Notes: generated by a model not told the origin, from the letters alone. Counted from the first letter of the stretch, positions 29,549-39,784 are shown. The stretch is 64,000 nucleotides of DNA from Jannaschia maritima (GCF_030973515.1 NZ_JARGZA010000013.1:32388-96387), one strand, 5' to 3'. Made by a program: numbers and translations.

Positions 29549-30574
29549 ATGGATCGAAAGACATCTTTCCAGCCCGGCGACGTGTCCGAGGAAGACGCCA
29601 ATGCGATCTTCCGGTCGGCCGACATCGCGATGGTGCTGACGAACCCGAACCTCGACGACAACCCGATCGTCTATGTGAACCGCGCGTTCGAGACGCTGAC
29701 TGGCTATACCGCCGAAATGGCCCTCGGGCGCAACTGCCGCTTCCTGCAGACGGACCAAACCTCGCCGGAGGAGGTGGCCGAACTGCACGAGGCGATCGAG
29801 AAGCGCGAGCATACCGCCGTGGTCCTGCTGAACGAACGCGCCAATGGCGAAACGTTCCTGAACGCGTTGATCGTGTCGCCCATATTCGATGAGCAGACGG
29901 GGCAGGCCAACTATTTCGTCGGCCTCCAATCCGAGATCCCCAGGGATGCACGCGACGAAAAGCTGAAGTCGTTCGAGAACCTCGTCTCCGAGATCCAGCA
30001 CCGGGTGAAGAACCACCTGACGATGATCCTAGGGCTGATCCGCCTGAAGGCGCGGCAGTCGGACGATGGGCAGACCTTCGATGACCTGTCGCGCCGGATC
30101 GAAGGCCTGCAACTCCTGTACGAGGAGATGACGGCGGCCAGGGCCAACACGAACGAGGACAGGGTCCAGCTCGGGTCCTATCTCGGGCGGGTGGCCAGCG
30201 CCATCGCGCATCTCGACGGTCGCAGCGGCGTACGCATGAACATCCAGGTGGAAGCCGTTCTGGCCGAAACGGACATAGCGGTGCGCATCGGGCTGATCGT
30301 GTCCGAGATCCTGACGAATGCGATGCAGCATGCGTTCAAGGACCAGCCGACGGGTTTGGTGGACCTTCGCGTGACGCGCACCGACGACCAGGGGATCCGC
30401 GTGGTGGTCACTGACGACGGCGTCGGCCTGCCGGACGATGTGGATTGGCCGGGCGACGATGGGTTGGGCGGGCGGATCGTCGAAGGGCTATGCAAGGGAT
30501 TGAACGCGACGTTGCACGTGTCCCGCGGCGCGGTCGGAACCGTGATCGTGCTGGACGTGCCGTCGGTCCTTTGA
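29549..30574 (+). CDS. LOV-domain blue-light sensor histidine kinase (HisKA_2)
   Basis: Soluble photoreceptor kinase of 341 residues. The PAS/LOV domain spans about 18-125 and carries the full flavin-adduct motif GRNCRFLQ with Cys63, preceded by YVNRAFETLTGY. The kinase core has a HisKA_2-type H-box EIQHRVKNHLTMI with His151, an N-box EILTNAMQHAF with Asn257, a DDGVGLP box near 289 and a short G-box DGLGGRI. In this family blue light forms a Cys-FMN adduct that changes kinase activity. No receiver-domain protein is adjacent, so its partner response regulator is elsewhere. Not near photosynthesis genes. Confidence 0.93.
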   Translation: MDRKTSFQPGDVSEEDANAIFRSADIAMVLTNPNLDDNPIVYVNRAFETLTGYTAEMALGRNCRFLQTDQTSPEEVAELHEAIEKREHTAVVLLNERANGETFLNALIVSPIFDEQTGQANYFVGLQSEIPRDARDEKLKSFENLVSEIQHRVKNHLTMILGLIRLKARQSDDGQTFDDLSRRIEGLQLLYEEMTAARANTNEDRVQLGSYLGRVASAIAHLDGRSGVRMNIQVEAVLAETDIAVRIGLIVSEILTNAMQHAFKDQPTGLVDLRVTRTDDQGIRVVVTDDGVGLPDDVDWPGDDGLGGRIVEGLCKGLNATLHVSRGAVGTVIVLDVPSVL

Positions 30575-30626
30575 CGATCCCCCCGGTGCGTTCGCGACGG
30601 ACCCTCCGCGATCGCGGTCCCACCCC

Positions 30627-31556
30627 ATGACCGACGATCCCATTGATGCTGCCCTGACCTTGCATCGCGGTGGACGATCGGGGGCATTGGCGACCGTCGT
30701 CCGGACCTGGGGCAGCGCGCCTCGGCCTGTGGGCTCCATGATGGCGGTGACGGGGCAGGGGGACATGGTCGGCTCCGTTTCCGGCGGATGCGTCGAGGGG
30801 GCGGTGGTCGCGGAGGCCGCTGCCCTGGCCGAGGGGGGCGGAACGCACCGGACGCTGACCTATGGCGTGGCCGACGCGGACGCGTTCGCCGTGGGCCTCG
30901 CATGTGGCGGCACCATCGAGATCCTCCTGCAGGCGGTGGACGACGACCTCGCGGGCGTGCTGGATCAGGTGCAGGCGGCGCGCGGCCAACGGCGGTTCGT
31001 GGCGATGGCGACCGACCTGGGAACCGGTGCCGCCGCGCTGGCGGATGCCGATGCCGCCCCGGATGATGGGACGTTCGTCGCGACGTTCCCCCCGCCGCTC
31101 CGGTTGGCCGTCGTCGGCGGCGTCCACATCGCGCAGGCCCTCGTCCCCATGGCGCGGCTCGCGGGCTATGCGGTCTCGGTGCTGGATCCGCGCACGGCCT
31201 TCGCCTCCCCCGCGCGGTTCCCGGATACCGATCTGATCCACGACTGGCCCGACGAAGCGATGGCCGCCTTCGCACCAGACGCACGATCCGCGATCGTGAC
31301 GTTGACCCACGATCCGAAGCTGGACGATCCCGCCTTGGCCGCGGCGCTGCCGACGCAGGCGTTCTATGTCGGGGCGCTGGGCTCGACCCGGACGCATGCC
31401 AAGCGGGTCGAACGGCTGCGGGCACTAGGGGTCGGGGCCGACGCCATCGCCCGCCTGGATGCACCCGTCGGGCTGGACATCGGAGCGAAGACACCGGCCG
31501 AGATCGCCGTCGCTACCTTGGCCGCCATGACGCGGGCGCTGCGGATGCCGCGGTGA
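30627..31556 (+). CDS. XdhC/CoxI family maturation protein
   Basis: Protein of 309 residues that in characterised relatives handles the molybdenum cofactor, promoting its sulfuration and insertion into xanthine dehydrogenase-family enzymes. The N-terminal XdhC domain has GSAPRPVGSMMAVTG and GSVSGGCVEG, and the Rossmann-like C-terminal domain has YVGALGSTRTHAKR and LDIGAKTPAEIAVATLA. It is followed at 50 bases by 2Fe-2S and FAD subunit genes of the same enzyme class, which supports its role. Confidence 0.9.
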   Translation: MTDDPIDAALTLHRGGRSGALATVVRTWGSAPRPVGSMMAVTGQGDMVGSVSGGCVEGAVVAEAAALAEGGGTHRTLTYGVADADAFAVGLACGGTIEILLQAVDDDLAGVLDQVQAARGQRRFVAMATDLGTGAAALADADAAPDDGTFVATFPPPLRLAVVGGVHIAQALVPMARLAGYAVSVLDPRTAFASPARFPDTDLIHDWPDEAMAAFAPDARSAIVTLTHDPKLDDPALAAALPTQAFYVGALGSTRTHAKRVERLRALGVGADAIARLDAPVGLDIGAKTPAEIAVATLAAMTRALRMPR

Positions 31557-31606
31557 CACCGCGGCGGGCGCGTGCTTAGCTGGACGCTCACACCCGGAGG
31601 ACGTGC

Positions 31607-32089
31607 ATGATCGACACCACCCTGGTCGTCAACGGAACCGAGCGGACCGTTCCCACGGAGGCGCGGACCCTGCTGGTCGACGCCCTGCGCGAGGGGATGG
31701 GCCTGACGGGAACCCATGTGGGGTGCGACACGTCGCAATGCGGTGCCTGCCTGGTCCATCTGGACGGTGCGCCGGTGAAGGCCTGTACCATCCTCGCGCG
31801 GGAATGCGAAGGGGCGGCGATCACGACCATAGAGGGCGTGGCCGATCCGGACGGGACGCTGTCATCCGTGCAGCAGGCGTTCCAGGATCACCATGGCCTG
31901 CAATGCGGGTTCTGCACGCCCGGCATGATCATGGCGGCCATCGCGCTCCTGCGCGACGTGCCCCGCCCGACCGAGGCGCAGGTCCGTCATTACTTCGAGG
32001 GGAACATCTGCCGGTGCACGGGCTACCACAACATCGTCAAGGCGGTGATGGCGGCCAGCGGGCAGGTCGTCGAACCGGTGGGGGCCTAA
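31607..32089 (+). CDS. 2Fe-2S subunit, xanthine/CO dehydrogenase family (CoxS-like)
   Basis: Small electron-transfer subunit of 160 residues. Two 2Fe-2S clusters are encoded: a plant-ferredoxin type with GCDTSQCGACLVHLDG near 43-58 plus a later Cys, and a four-helix type with CGFCTPGMIMAA near 103 and CRCTGYHNIVKAV near 138. The product would pass electrons from a molybdopterin subunit to the FAD subunit encoded four bases downstream. Confidence 0.93.
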   Translation: MIDTTLVVNGTERTVPTEARTLLVDALREGMGLTGTHVGCDTSQCGACLVHLDGAPVKACTILARECEGAAITTIEGVADPDGTLSSVQQAFQDHHGLQCGFCTPGMIMAAIALLRDVPRPTEAQVRHYFEGNICRCTGYHNIVKAVMAASGQVVEPVGA

Positions 32090-32092
32090 CGC

Positions 32093-32902
32093 GTGTACGA
32101 CTTCGATCTGCAACGCCCGAAGGACTTGGACGCGGCGATCGCCGCCCTGGCGGACGAAGGGGCGCAGCCCTTGTCCGGCGGTCAGACCCTGTTGCCCACG
32201 ATGAAGGCCAGGCTGGCCGCGCCCGAACGCCTGGTGTCCCTGATGGGGATCGACGCCCTCCGCCAGGTCCGCCGTGATGGCGACGTCGTCCGCATCGGGG
32301 GGGCCGCCACGCATGGCCGCATCGCGGATGCCCTGGCCGACCTGCTGCCCGGTCTTGCGGACCTGTCCGCGCGCATCGGCGATCCGGCGGTCCGCACGCG
32401 CGGCACGATCGGGGGAAGCGTCGCGAACAACGATCCCGCCGCGTGCTGGCCTGCGGGCCTGCTGGCCTGCGACGCCACGATCGTGACAGCAGGACCCGAC
32501 GGAACGACGGAGCATGCGGCGGATGCGTTCTTCAAGGGCATGTTCGAGACCGCGCTCGAACCCGGCCACATCGTCAGCGAAGTCCAGGTCCCCCTGGGCC
32601 AGGCGGTCCGATACGAGAAGATGATCCAGCCGGCGTCGCGGTTCGCGCTGACCGCCGTGTGCGTCGCGCGGCGGGACGGGACGGTCCGGGTCGCGGTCAC
32701 GGGGGCGGGGGGGGACGGCGTGTTCCGGTGGACGGCGGCGGAGGACGTGCTGACGGATCGGTTCGACGCGGCAGCCCTCGAGGACGCGTCCGTTCCGGCG
32801 GCGGACGCGCTGCTGTCGGACATCCATGGGTCTGGGGCCTATCGGGCCGATCTCGTCGCCGTCCTGACCCGCCGCGCCGTCGCGGCCCTCGCGAAGGATT
32901 AG
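32093..32902 (+). CDS. FAD-binding subunit, xanthine/CO dehydrogenase family (CoxM-like)
   Basis: Medium subunit of 269 residues starting at a GTG (YDFDLQRPKDLDAAIAAL). The FAD contacts are AQPLSGGQTLLPTMKARLA near 23-42 and TIGGSVANNDPAACWP near 105, both standard for CoxM/CutM proteins. It follows the 2Fe-2S subunit by three bases. The expected large molybdopterin subunit (about 780 residues) is not found on either side, so the cluster is either incomplete or served by a large subunit encoded elsewhere. Confidence 0.92.
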   Translation: MYDFDLQRPKDLDAAIAALADEGAQPLSGGQTLLPTMKARLAAPERLVSLMGIDALRQVRRDGDVVRIGGAATHGRIADALADLLPGLADLSARIGDPAVRTRGTIGGSVANNDPAACWPAGLLACDATIVTAGPDGTTEHAADAFFKGMFETALEPGHIVSEVQVPLGQAVRYEKMIQPASRFALTAVCVARRDGTVRVAVTGAGGDGVFRWTAAEDVLTDRFDAAALEDASVPAADALLSDIHGSGAYRADLVAVLTRRAVAALAKD

Positions 32903-33018
32903 ATCGCCCCGGGATAGGGCGTGAAGTTTTCGATCCGGCCGGGGAACCATACGGTCGGGGCGCTGTTGGGGACGTGACGAAGCGGCGACGCACCGAAGTC
33001 ACCCCGTTCCCCCCTCCC
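32899..33018 (-). pseudogene. Possible 3-prime remnant of a lost gene
   Basis: Minus-strand open frame of 39 codons with no usable start codon, bounded upstream by a TGA at 33019. Its C-terminal part (PTVWFPGRIENFTPYPGAI) looks like real protein, and its TAA overlaps the coxM-like TAG convergently, as true gene ends often do. The family was not recognised. It may be the tail of a gene removed by a deletion in this gap, but a chance frame is also possible. Confidence 0.25.
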
Positions 33019-33207
33019 TCAGGGGACTTCGGCGGCCGCATCGGACGAACATGGATCGGCTTCCCCCCTCCGCCTTGATCCGTGTCACGATCAGGGCGCG
33101 TGTTCCCCCGGAACATGCGCCCTTTTCCATTCCGTGGAGACATCGATCAGCGTCGGCCTACGAAGAAGGGCGCCCGAAGGCGCCCCGACGTCGATCCCGG
33201 TGGGTCG
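32903..33207. other. 305-base gap between coxM-like gene and infC
   Basis: The part next to coxM holds the possible gene remnant on the minus strand. The middle is GC-rich with runs such as CCCCTCCCTCAGGGG and no credible start codon. The right end holds the infC terminator. No promoter or RNA gene was recognised. Confidence 0.5.
33168..33185 (-). terminator. infC terminator, UUCG loop
   Basis: Seven-pair stem GGGCGCC / GGCGCCC whose minus-strand loop is TTCG, a very stable tetraloop, followed by TTCTTCG. It lies 22 bases past the infC stop codon. Confidence 0.7.
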
Positions 33208-33753
33208 TCAGCGCTGCGACGGTCCGATCATCATCACCATCTGCCGGCCTTCCATCTTCGGGAAGTTCTCGACCTTGCCGATCTCCTTGGTGTCTTCGGC
33301 CACCCGTTCCAGCAACTCGCGGCCAAGGTTCTGATGCGCCATCTCGCGGCCGCGGAAGCGCAGTGTGACCTTCACCTTGTCGCCGCCCTCCAGGAACTTG
33401 AAGACATTGCGCATCTTGACGTCGTAGTCGTGCGTGTCGGTGTTGGGGCGGAACTTCACCTCCTTCACCTCGATCGTCTTCTGGTTCTTGCGCGCTTCGG
33501 CCTCGCGCTTCTGCTGCTCGTACTTGAACTTGCCCAGATCCATGATCTTGCAGACGGGCGGGTTCGCGTTGGGCGAGATCTCGACCAGGTCCAGGCTAGC
33601 ATCCTCTGCCAGACCACGGGCGCGGGAGGGGCTCATGACGCCCAGGTTCTCGCCTTCGGCACCGATCAGCCGTATCTCGGTGGCACGGATCTTGTCGTTG
33701 GCGCGGGGGCCGGTGTCGCGCACGGGCGGCGCGTGATGGGGTCTGCGGGCGAT
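33208..33753 (-). CDS. infC: Translation initiation factor IF-3, probable AUC start
   Basis: Initiation factor of 181 residues that prevents subunit joining and checks the start codon. Core family sequence: [30 protein letters not shown] near 55 and [17 protein letters not shown] near 100. The first canonical start, GTG at 33723, would give RDTGPRAND at the N-terminus, but the reading frame continues upstream through ARRPHHAPP to an ATC at 33753 with GGGAG eight bases before it. Related IF-3 proteins begin with this ARRP sequence, and infC genes classically use AUU/AUC starts for autoregulation. The ATC is therefore preferred. Confidence 0.9.
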   Translation of the reverse strand: MARRPHHAPPVRDTGPRANDKIRATEIRLIGAEGENLGVMSPSRARGLAEDASLDLVEISPNANPPVCKIMDLGKFKYEQQKREAEARKNQKTIEVKEVKFRPNTDTHDYDVKMRNVFKFLEGGDKVKVTLRFRGREMAHQNLGRELLERVAEDTKEIGKVENFPKMEGRQMVMMIGPSQR

Positions 33754-33909
33754 GGTCGTCGCTCCCTGTGTGGTTCACGGACAGGTCGGCAAGGTAACGT
33801 CCGCGGGCACGGGCTTCAAGCGCAAGCGTCGTGGAACCCCCGGGGGGGCCGGGCATTAATCCACGAAGGCAGGCCGCACGGCCCCGCCATCCGTTGCAGG
33901 AGCCTGTTC

Positions 33910-34254
33910 ATGTCCCGAGCCGTCATCGTCGGTTTGACCGTAATCGTCGTCGCCGTCCTGGCGTTCCTGGCGATCTCCACCTTCCAGGCGGGGGAGGAGT
34001 TGCCGGACGCGCAGGCGTCCGACGCGCTGGGCACGACGCCCGATGGCGAGGTCGTGGTGTCCACCGACGGCGACACCCCCAATACCAATGTCGAGGAGGC
34101 CGCCGAAAGCGAGGCTTTGACCGATCCGGAAAGCCCCGTGGGCGCGGACCTGACGGTCGACACGGAGATACCGGCCGAAGCGACCGATGCCGAAGCAGAG
34201 CCGATCACCGGCCCGTCGGCCGTGGAGGAGGGCGAGGAGCCGATCAACCGATAG
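33910..34254 (+). CDS. Small membrane-anchored acidic protein
   Basis: Hypothetical protein of 114 residues, not recognised. Residues 5-25 form one hydrophobic helix (VIVGLTVIVVAVLAFLAIS), and the remainder is strongly acidic and disordered-looking (Glu, Asp, Ala, Thr, Pro). The composition resembles the linker of the OmpA-family protein at 27.5 kb. Probably exported with an N-terminal anchor. It stands alone, divergent from infC. Confidence 0.6.
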   Translation: MSRAVIVGLTVIVVAVLAFLAISTFQAGEELPDAQASDALGTTPDGEVVVSTDGDTPNTNVEEAAESEALTDPESPVGADLTVDTEIPAEATDAEAEPITGPSAVEEGEEPINR

Positions 34255-34347
34255 GGCCCATCCACGAGCCGTATATCGCAAACGAAACGTCATCCTTCGG
34301 TCTGGTCGAAAACGCCGAGCCTCGGTGGTCTGCAAGTTGATCGAGGT

Positions 34348-34366
34348 CCCCGGGGCAAGCCCGGGG
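34348..34366. terminator. CCCCGGG hairpin
   Basis: Stem CCCCGGG / CCCGGGG with a five-base GCAAG loop between the convergent small membrane-protein gene and fpr. Hairpins of this kind are frequent between genes in Rhodobacteraceae. The flanks lack a T-run, so a terminator role is tentative. Confidence 0.4.
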
Positions 34367-34398
34367 TAGACGGCGGGAGGGGATCGCGACGAACGTCG

Positions 34399-35238
34399 TC
34401 AGCCCACGAACGCCTTCTCGACGACGTAATGCTTGGGGTCGCTGTTCGCGCCCTCCCGAAGGCCGAAACCCTCGAGGATCTCCTTCAGGTCGGTGTTCAG
34501 CCCCATCGACCCGCAGACCATCGCCCGGTCCGTATCCGCGCGGATCGCATCGACACCTAGGTCGCGCAGGACGGTCCCATCGCGCAGCAGATCGGTGATG
34601 CGCCCCATCTTGGGTGACGCCTCGCGCGTCGTAGTCGGGTAATAGGTCAGCTTCGCCAAGGCATCCTCGCCCAGTAGCTCCACCATCAACTCGTCCGTCT
34701 TGAACGATGCGATGAGCTGCCGTCCGTATTCCAGTTCCGCCACGTCGCGGCAGGTGTGGGTGACGATGACGCGGTCGAAGCGTTCATAGGTTTCCGGGTC
34801 GCGCAGCAGGGACGCGAAGGGGGCGAAGCCCGTGCCGGTGGCGAAGAACCACAACCGGTCGCCCGGCAGCAACGCATCGTGGACTAGGGTGCCCACGGGC
34901 TTGGGCCGCAGGATGATCTGATCGCCCGGCTGGATATGTTGCAGGCGCGACGTCAGTGGACCGTCGGGCACCTTGATGGAATAGAATTCCAGCTCTTCGT
35001 CCCAGGATGGGGACGCGATGGAATAAGCCCGCAGCAGCGGCTTCTGGCGTCCCGTTCTAGGATCTGGATCGCCCATCAGGCCGATCATCACGAACTCGCC
35101 GGACCGGAAGCGCAGGGACGCGGGCCGCGTGACGCGGAAGCTGAACAGGCGGTCGGTCCAGTGGGTCACGGACGTCACGGTCTGGGCGTCGGGCAAGGCG
35201 GGCGTCGCCGCGCGGGGGGCGGTGGTCATCTGGTTCAT
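34399..35238 (-). CDS. fpr: Ferredoxin--NADP reductase
   Basis: Flavoenzyme of 279 residues that moves electrons between NADPH and ferredoxin or flavodoxin. The FAD-binding RAYSIASPSWDEELEFYS segment lies near 75, the NADPH-binding GTGFAPFASLLRD near 130, and the C-terminus ends KHYVVEKAFVG, the bacterial Fpr pattern. It is the last gene of the leftward sulfur-assimilation cluster, 51 bases after the DUF934 gene, so it probably feeds electrons to sulfite reductase. Confidence 0.95.
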   Translation of the reverse strand: MNQMTTAPRAATPALPDAQTVTSVTHWTDRLFSFRVTRPASLRFRSGEFVMIGLMGDPDPRTGRQKPLLRAYSIASPSWDEELEFYSIKVPDGPLTSRLQHIQPGDQIILRPKPVGTLVHDALLPGDRLWFFATGTGFAPFASLLRDPETYERFDRVIVTHTCRDVAELEYGRQLIASFKTDELMVELLGEDALAKLTYYPTTTREASPKMGRITDLLRDGTVLRDLGVDAIRADTDRAMVCGSMGLNTDLKEILEGFGLREGANSDPKHYVVEKAFVG

Positions 35239-35289
35239 GTCGGATGTTACGGCTGTCGCCGCACCTCTAAGGTCTCGGGGTGATGGGGT

Positions 35290-35697
35290 CTAGCCGCGCA
35301 GGCGCGACTGGTAGTCGTGGGCCCGCCAGTCGGCGCGGGCCGACCACTGACCTTCCGGCTGTCGGGCCGCCAGGGCGTCGTCGATCTCGACCTCGTCGAA
35401 GCCCATGCGGCGGGCCATGGCGTACTGATCGGCCAGGACGTGTCCTGCCGCGCGCAACCGGCCCCGGTAGCCGGCCCGGCGCAGGATGCCCGCGACCGTG
35501 AAGCCCCGTCCGTCCGCGAAGGACGGAAAGGTCACGCGAACCGCCGTCACGTCCGACAGCCGTTCCAGCAACGGGGCTAGATCCGCGTCGGGCGGCACGT
35601 CCACGGCGAACGGGCCGTTGGCTGGCATGTCGTCCAGCGCCATGAAGCCTGTGTTCAGATCCTCGGGCCCGAAGCCCGCATCGGTCACGATGGGCAT
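35290..35697 (-). CDS. DUF934 protein of the sulfur-assimilation operon
   Basis: Protein of 135 residues in the DUF934 family, always found with sulfite reductase and cysH genes. Visible conserved sequence: VTFPSFADGRGFTVAGILRR near 75 followed by GHVLADQYAMARRMGFDEVE. No catalytic motif is obvious. A structural or electron-transfer role in sulfite reduction is inferred only from its neighbours. The start is four bases past the cysH stop. Confidence 0.85.
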   Translation of the reverse strand: MPIVTDAGFGPEDLNTGFMALDDMPANGPFAVDVPPDADLAPLLERLSDVTAVRVTFPSFADGRGFTVAGILRRAGYRGRLRAAGHVLADQYAMARRMGFDEVEIDDALAARQPEGQWSARADWRAHDYQSRLRG

Positions 35698-35701
35698 GGC
35701 G

Positions 35702-36428
35702 TCAGGCCCCTCCGGTCGCGGGCCAGATTCGGGCACCGTCGAAATGAATGCCGCATTCGGCCTTGTCGCTGTCCCGCCAGCGGCCCGCGCGTGGTTCCTC
35801 GCCCGGCAGGGTGGCGGTCGTGCATGGCGCGCACCCGACCGACGCGAAGCCCTTCGCGACGAGCGGATGCCGGGGCAGGTCGTGCGCGTCCATGTGCGCC
35901 GCCAGATCGGTGCCGGTCCAGCCGGCCAGAGGGTTGATCTTGATATGACCGCCCGCCGCCTCGAACACGGGAAGGGCCGCGCGGTCGCCTCCGTGGATGC
36001 GCTTACGCCCCGTGATCCAGGCGTCGAAGCCAAGCAGCGCCAAGTCGAGCGGCTTGACCTTGCGGATCGCGCAGCAGGCCGTCGGGTGCGCATCGTGCAG
36101 ATCGCCGTTCGGGTCGTGGACGAACAGGTCCGCCGGGTCGGGGCGGATGACGCGGATGTCGGTCAGGCCCAGCCGGTCCGCGACCCGGCGCTGATAGGCC
36201 AGCGTTTCGGGGAACAGCATTTCCGTGTCCAGGAACAGGACGGGCCGGGACGGGTCGATCCGCGACAGCAGGTGCAGCAGTACCACGGAATCGGCGCCGA
36301 AGGACGACACCATCGCGACCTTGCTCAGATCCGCGCCGCGCAGTGCATAATCCAAGATACGCTCCGCCGTCGCATCGGCCAATCGCGCGTTCAGCTGCGC
36401 CGCGCGAGCGGACAGCAGGGCATGGGCA

Positions 36429-36439
<11 letters not shown>
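35702..36439 (-). CDS. cysH: Assimilatory APS/PAPS reductase, 4Fe-4S type
   Basis: Enzyme of 245 residues that reduces activated sulfate to sulfite. The nucleotide-binding loop is SSFGADSVVLLHL near 44-56. Cysteine pairs CCAIRKVKPL near 121 and CAPCT near 205 are the four cluster ligands found in plant/bacterial APS reductases and absent from enterobacterial PAPS reductase, so APS is the likely substrate. The catalytic cysteine is in ECGIHF near the C-terminus. It overlaps the sulfite reductase gene by 11 bases. Confidence 0.93.
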
Positions 36440-38078
<1,639 letters not shown>

Positions 38079-38081
38079 GGC

Positions 38082-38405
38082 TTACACCTCCGGTCCGGGA
38101 CGTTGGCCGTGGGCCTTCCCGTGGTCGTAGTTGGTGGGCCCGCCCGCGCGGAACGCTTCGCGGAAGTGCTGGGGCCGGGGGCCGTTGGGCGTGTCGATGA
38201 CGTCGGCGAGATAGACGCCGACCACGGTGCCGGTTTGGGCGGAGGCGTCGATCAGGCGGGCCTCGGCGTCGGCCTCGTCCGTCAGGATCGCGGCTTGTGC
38301 CAGGTCGCGGACCCATTCGTCCGCGTCGGATAGATACACGACGTCGCCTTCGATCAGGTGGTTCGCGGTGACGACCTTGGGGGTGAAGGGGCGGCGGCGG
38401 CTCAT
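38082..38405 (-). CDS. DUF2849 protein
   Basis: Small protein of 107 residues (MSRRRPFTPKVVTANHLIEG, then GDVVYLS and an AxxQTGTVVGVYLADV segment). DUF2849 proteins occur almost only between cysG and the sulfite reductase gene in alphaproteobacteria. No known catalytic motif. It overlaps cysG by 4 bases and the reductase follows directly, so it should be made in step with both. Confidence 0.85.
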   Translation of the reverse strand: MSRRRPFTPKVVTANHLIEGDVVYLSDADEWVRDLAQAAILTDEADAEARLIDASAQTGTVVGVYLADVIDTPNGPRPQHFREAFRAGGPTNYDHGKAHGQRPGPEV

Positions 38406-39784
38406 AGCGCGACCTCCTGCGGTTGGCGGACGAACTGCGCTGCGGCGCGGGGGGCCAGGCCGAACAGGATCAGGGCGGGGCCGGCGATCCCGGACAGGGC
38501 GTCGGGCAGGTTCGCTAGGGACGCGCTGCGGACTGTCTGATCCGGTCGGCTGGCGTTCTCGACGACCGTGACGGGGGTGTCGCCGTCCGCCCCGTGCATC
38601 AGCAGGCGACCTTGCATCCACCGCGCGGCGCGCTTGCCCATGTAGATCGCCGCGATCTCGCCCCGACGGGCCAGGGCGCGCCAGTCGTGTTCGGCGAACC
38701 CCTTCATGTCGTGGCCCGTCATAAGGCGTACCGCGCCGTTGCGGCCGCGCTTGGTCAGACTCTGACCCACGGTGGCGACGGCGGCGGAGGCGGCGGTGAT
38801 GCCGGGCACGACCGACCAGCCGATGCCGGCCTCGTCCAGCGCCTCCACCTCCTCGTCCAGGCGGCCGAAGACCGTCGGGTCGCCGGATTTCAGGCGCACG
38901 ACGTAGGACCCTTGAGTGGCGTGGCGGATCATCAATTCGTTGATGGTTTGTTGATCCGTGGCGGCACCGAAGCCTTCCTTGCCGACGTCGATCAGCAGCG
39001 CCTCGCGCCGGGCCAATTCAAGAACATCGTTCGTCACGAGGCGGTCGTGGATGACGACGTCGGCCCGGTCGAGCGCCTTGCGTGCCTTCAAGGTCAGCAG
39101 TTCGGGATCGCCCGGACCGGCGCCCACCAGATCGACATGCCCAGGAGCGTCGCGTGCGATCAGGTGTTCGTCCAGCAGGTCCCGCAACGCGTCAACCGGG
39201 TCCACCCCGTCCGCGACGGCGCGGGGGCCGGTGGTGGTGTAGTAGTCGGACCAGAAGGCGCGGCGGGGGGCGCCGCGGGCCAGGGTTTCAACCCTTTTTC
39301 GGAACGTCTTCCCGGCGCGGGCCAGCAGGCCGGTCACGGGGGACAGGCGGGCTTCCAGGTCGGCCTTGATCGAACGGGCCAGCACGGGGGCCGCGCCCTC
39401 GGTGCCGATGGCCACGACGACGGGGTCGCGGTCCACGATGGCGGGGGTGATGAACTGGCTGTTGGCGAGGTCGTCCACCACGTTGACCAGTGCGCCGTCG
39501 GCGGCGGCCATGCGCAGCGCGGCGGCGTCCTCGTCCGCGTCCTCGTGCGCGGCATAGGCGATGGGGCAGCACAGGGCGTCGCCGGGGGCCTGTTCGCGGC
39601 GGTGTAGGGTCAGGCGCCCCTCGTCCGCCCACCGCACGATCCGCGGGTCGGGATCGGGCGTCACGACGTTGACGTGGCTGGTCGTCTTCAACAGCAGGCG
39701 CAGCTTGGCGACGGCGGCCTCCGTCCCGCCGAAGACGACCGTGCGCCGACCTTCGAGGGCGAGGAAGATGGGATAGTGGTTCAT
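38402..39784 (-). CDS. cysG: Siroheme synthase (multifunctional)
   Basis: Enzyme of 460 residues making siroheme from uroporphyrinogen III. The N-terminal dehydrogenase/ferrochelatase half (1-210) begins MNHYPIFLALEGRRTVVFGG with the NAD-binding loop; the C-terminal methyltransferase half starts at GHVDLVGAGPGDPELLTLKA near 220 and has VVIHDRLV and the SAM site YVVRLKSGDPTVFGR. All three activities appear intact. It is the first gene of the leftward cys cluster and divergent from an Lrp/AsnC regulator. Confidence 0.95.
   Translation of the reverse strand: MNHYPIFLALEGRRTVVFGGTEAAVAKLRLLLKTTSHVNVVTPDPDPRIVRWADEGRLTLHRREQAPGDALCCPIAYAAHEDADEDAAALRMAAADGALVNVVDDLANSQFITPAIVDRDPVVVAIGTEGAAPVLARSIKADLEARLSPVTGLLARAGKTFRKRVETLARGAPRRAFWSDYYTTTGPRAVADGVDPVDALRDLLDEHLIARDAPGHVDLVGAGPGDPELLTLKARKALDRADVVIHDRLVTNDVLELARREALLIDVGKEGFGAATDQQTINELMIRHATQGSYVVRLKSGDPTVFGRLDEEVEALDEAGIGWSVVPGITAASAAVATVGQSLTKRGRNGAVRLMTGHDMKGFAEHDWRALARRGEIAAIYMGKRAARWMQGRLLMHGADGDTPVTVVENASRPDQTVRSASLANLPDALSGIAGPALILFGLAPRAAAQFVRQPQEVAL

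Noticed and set aside
34348..34366. Hairpin considered as part of the GTAC-run element family.
   Set aside because: It shares no sequence block with copies A-C and is a common intergenic CCCGGG hairpin.
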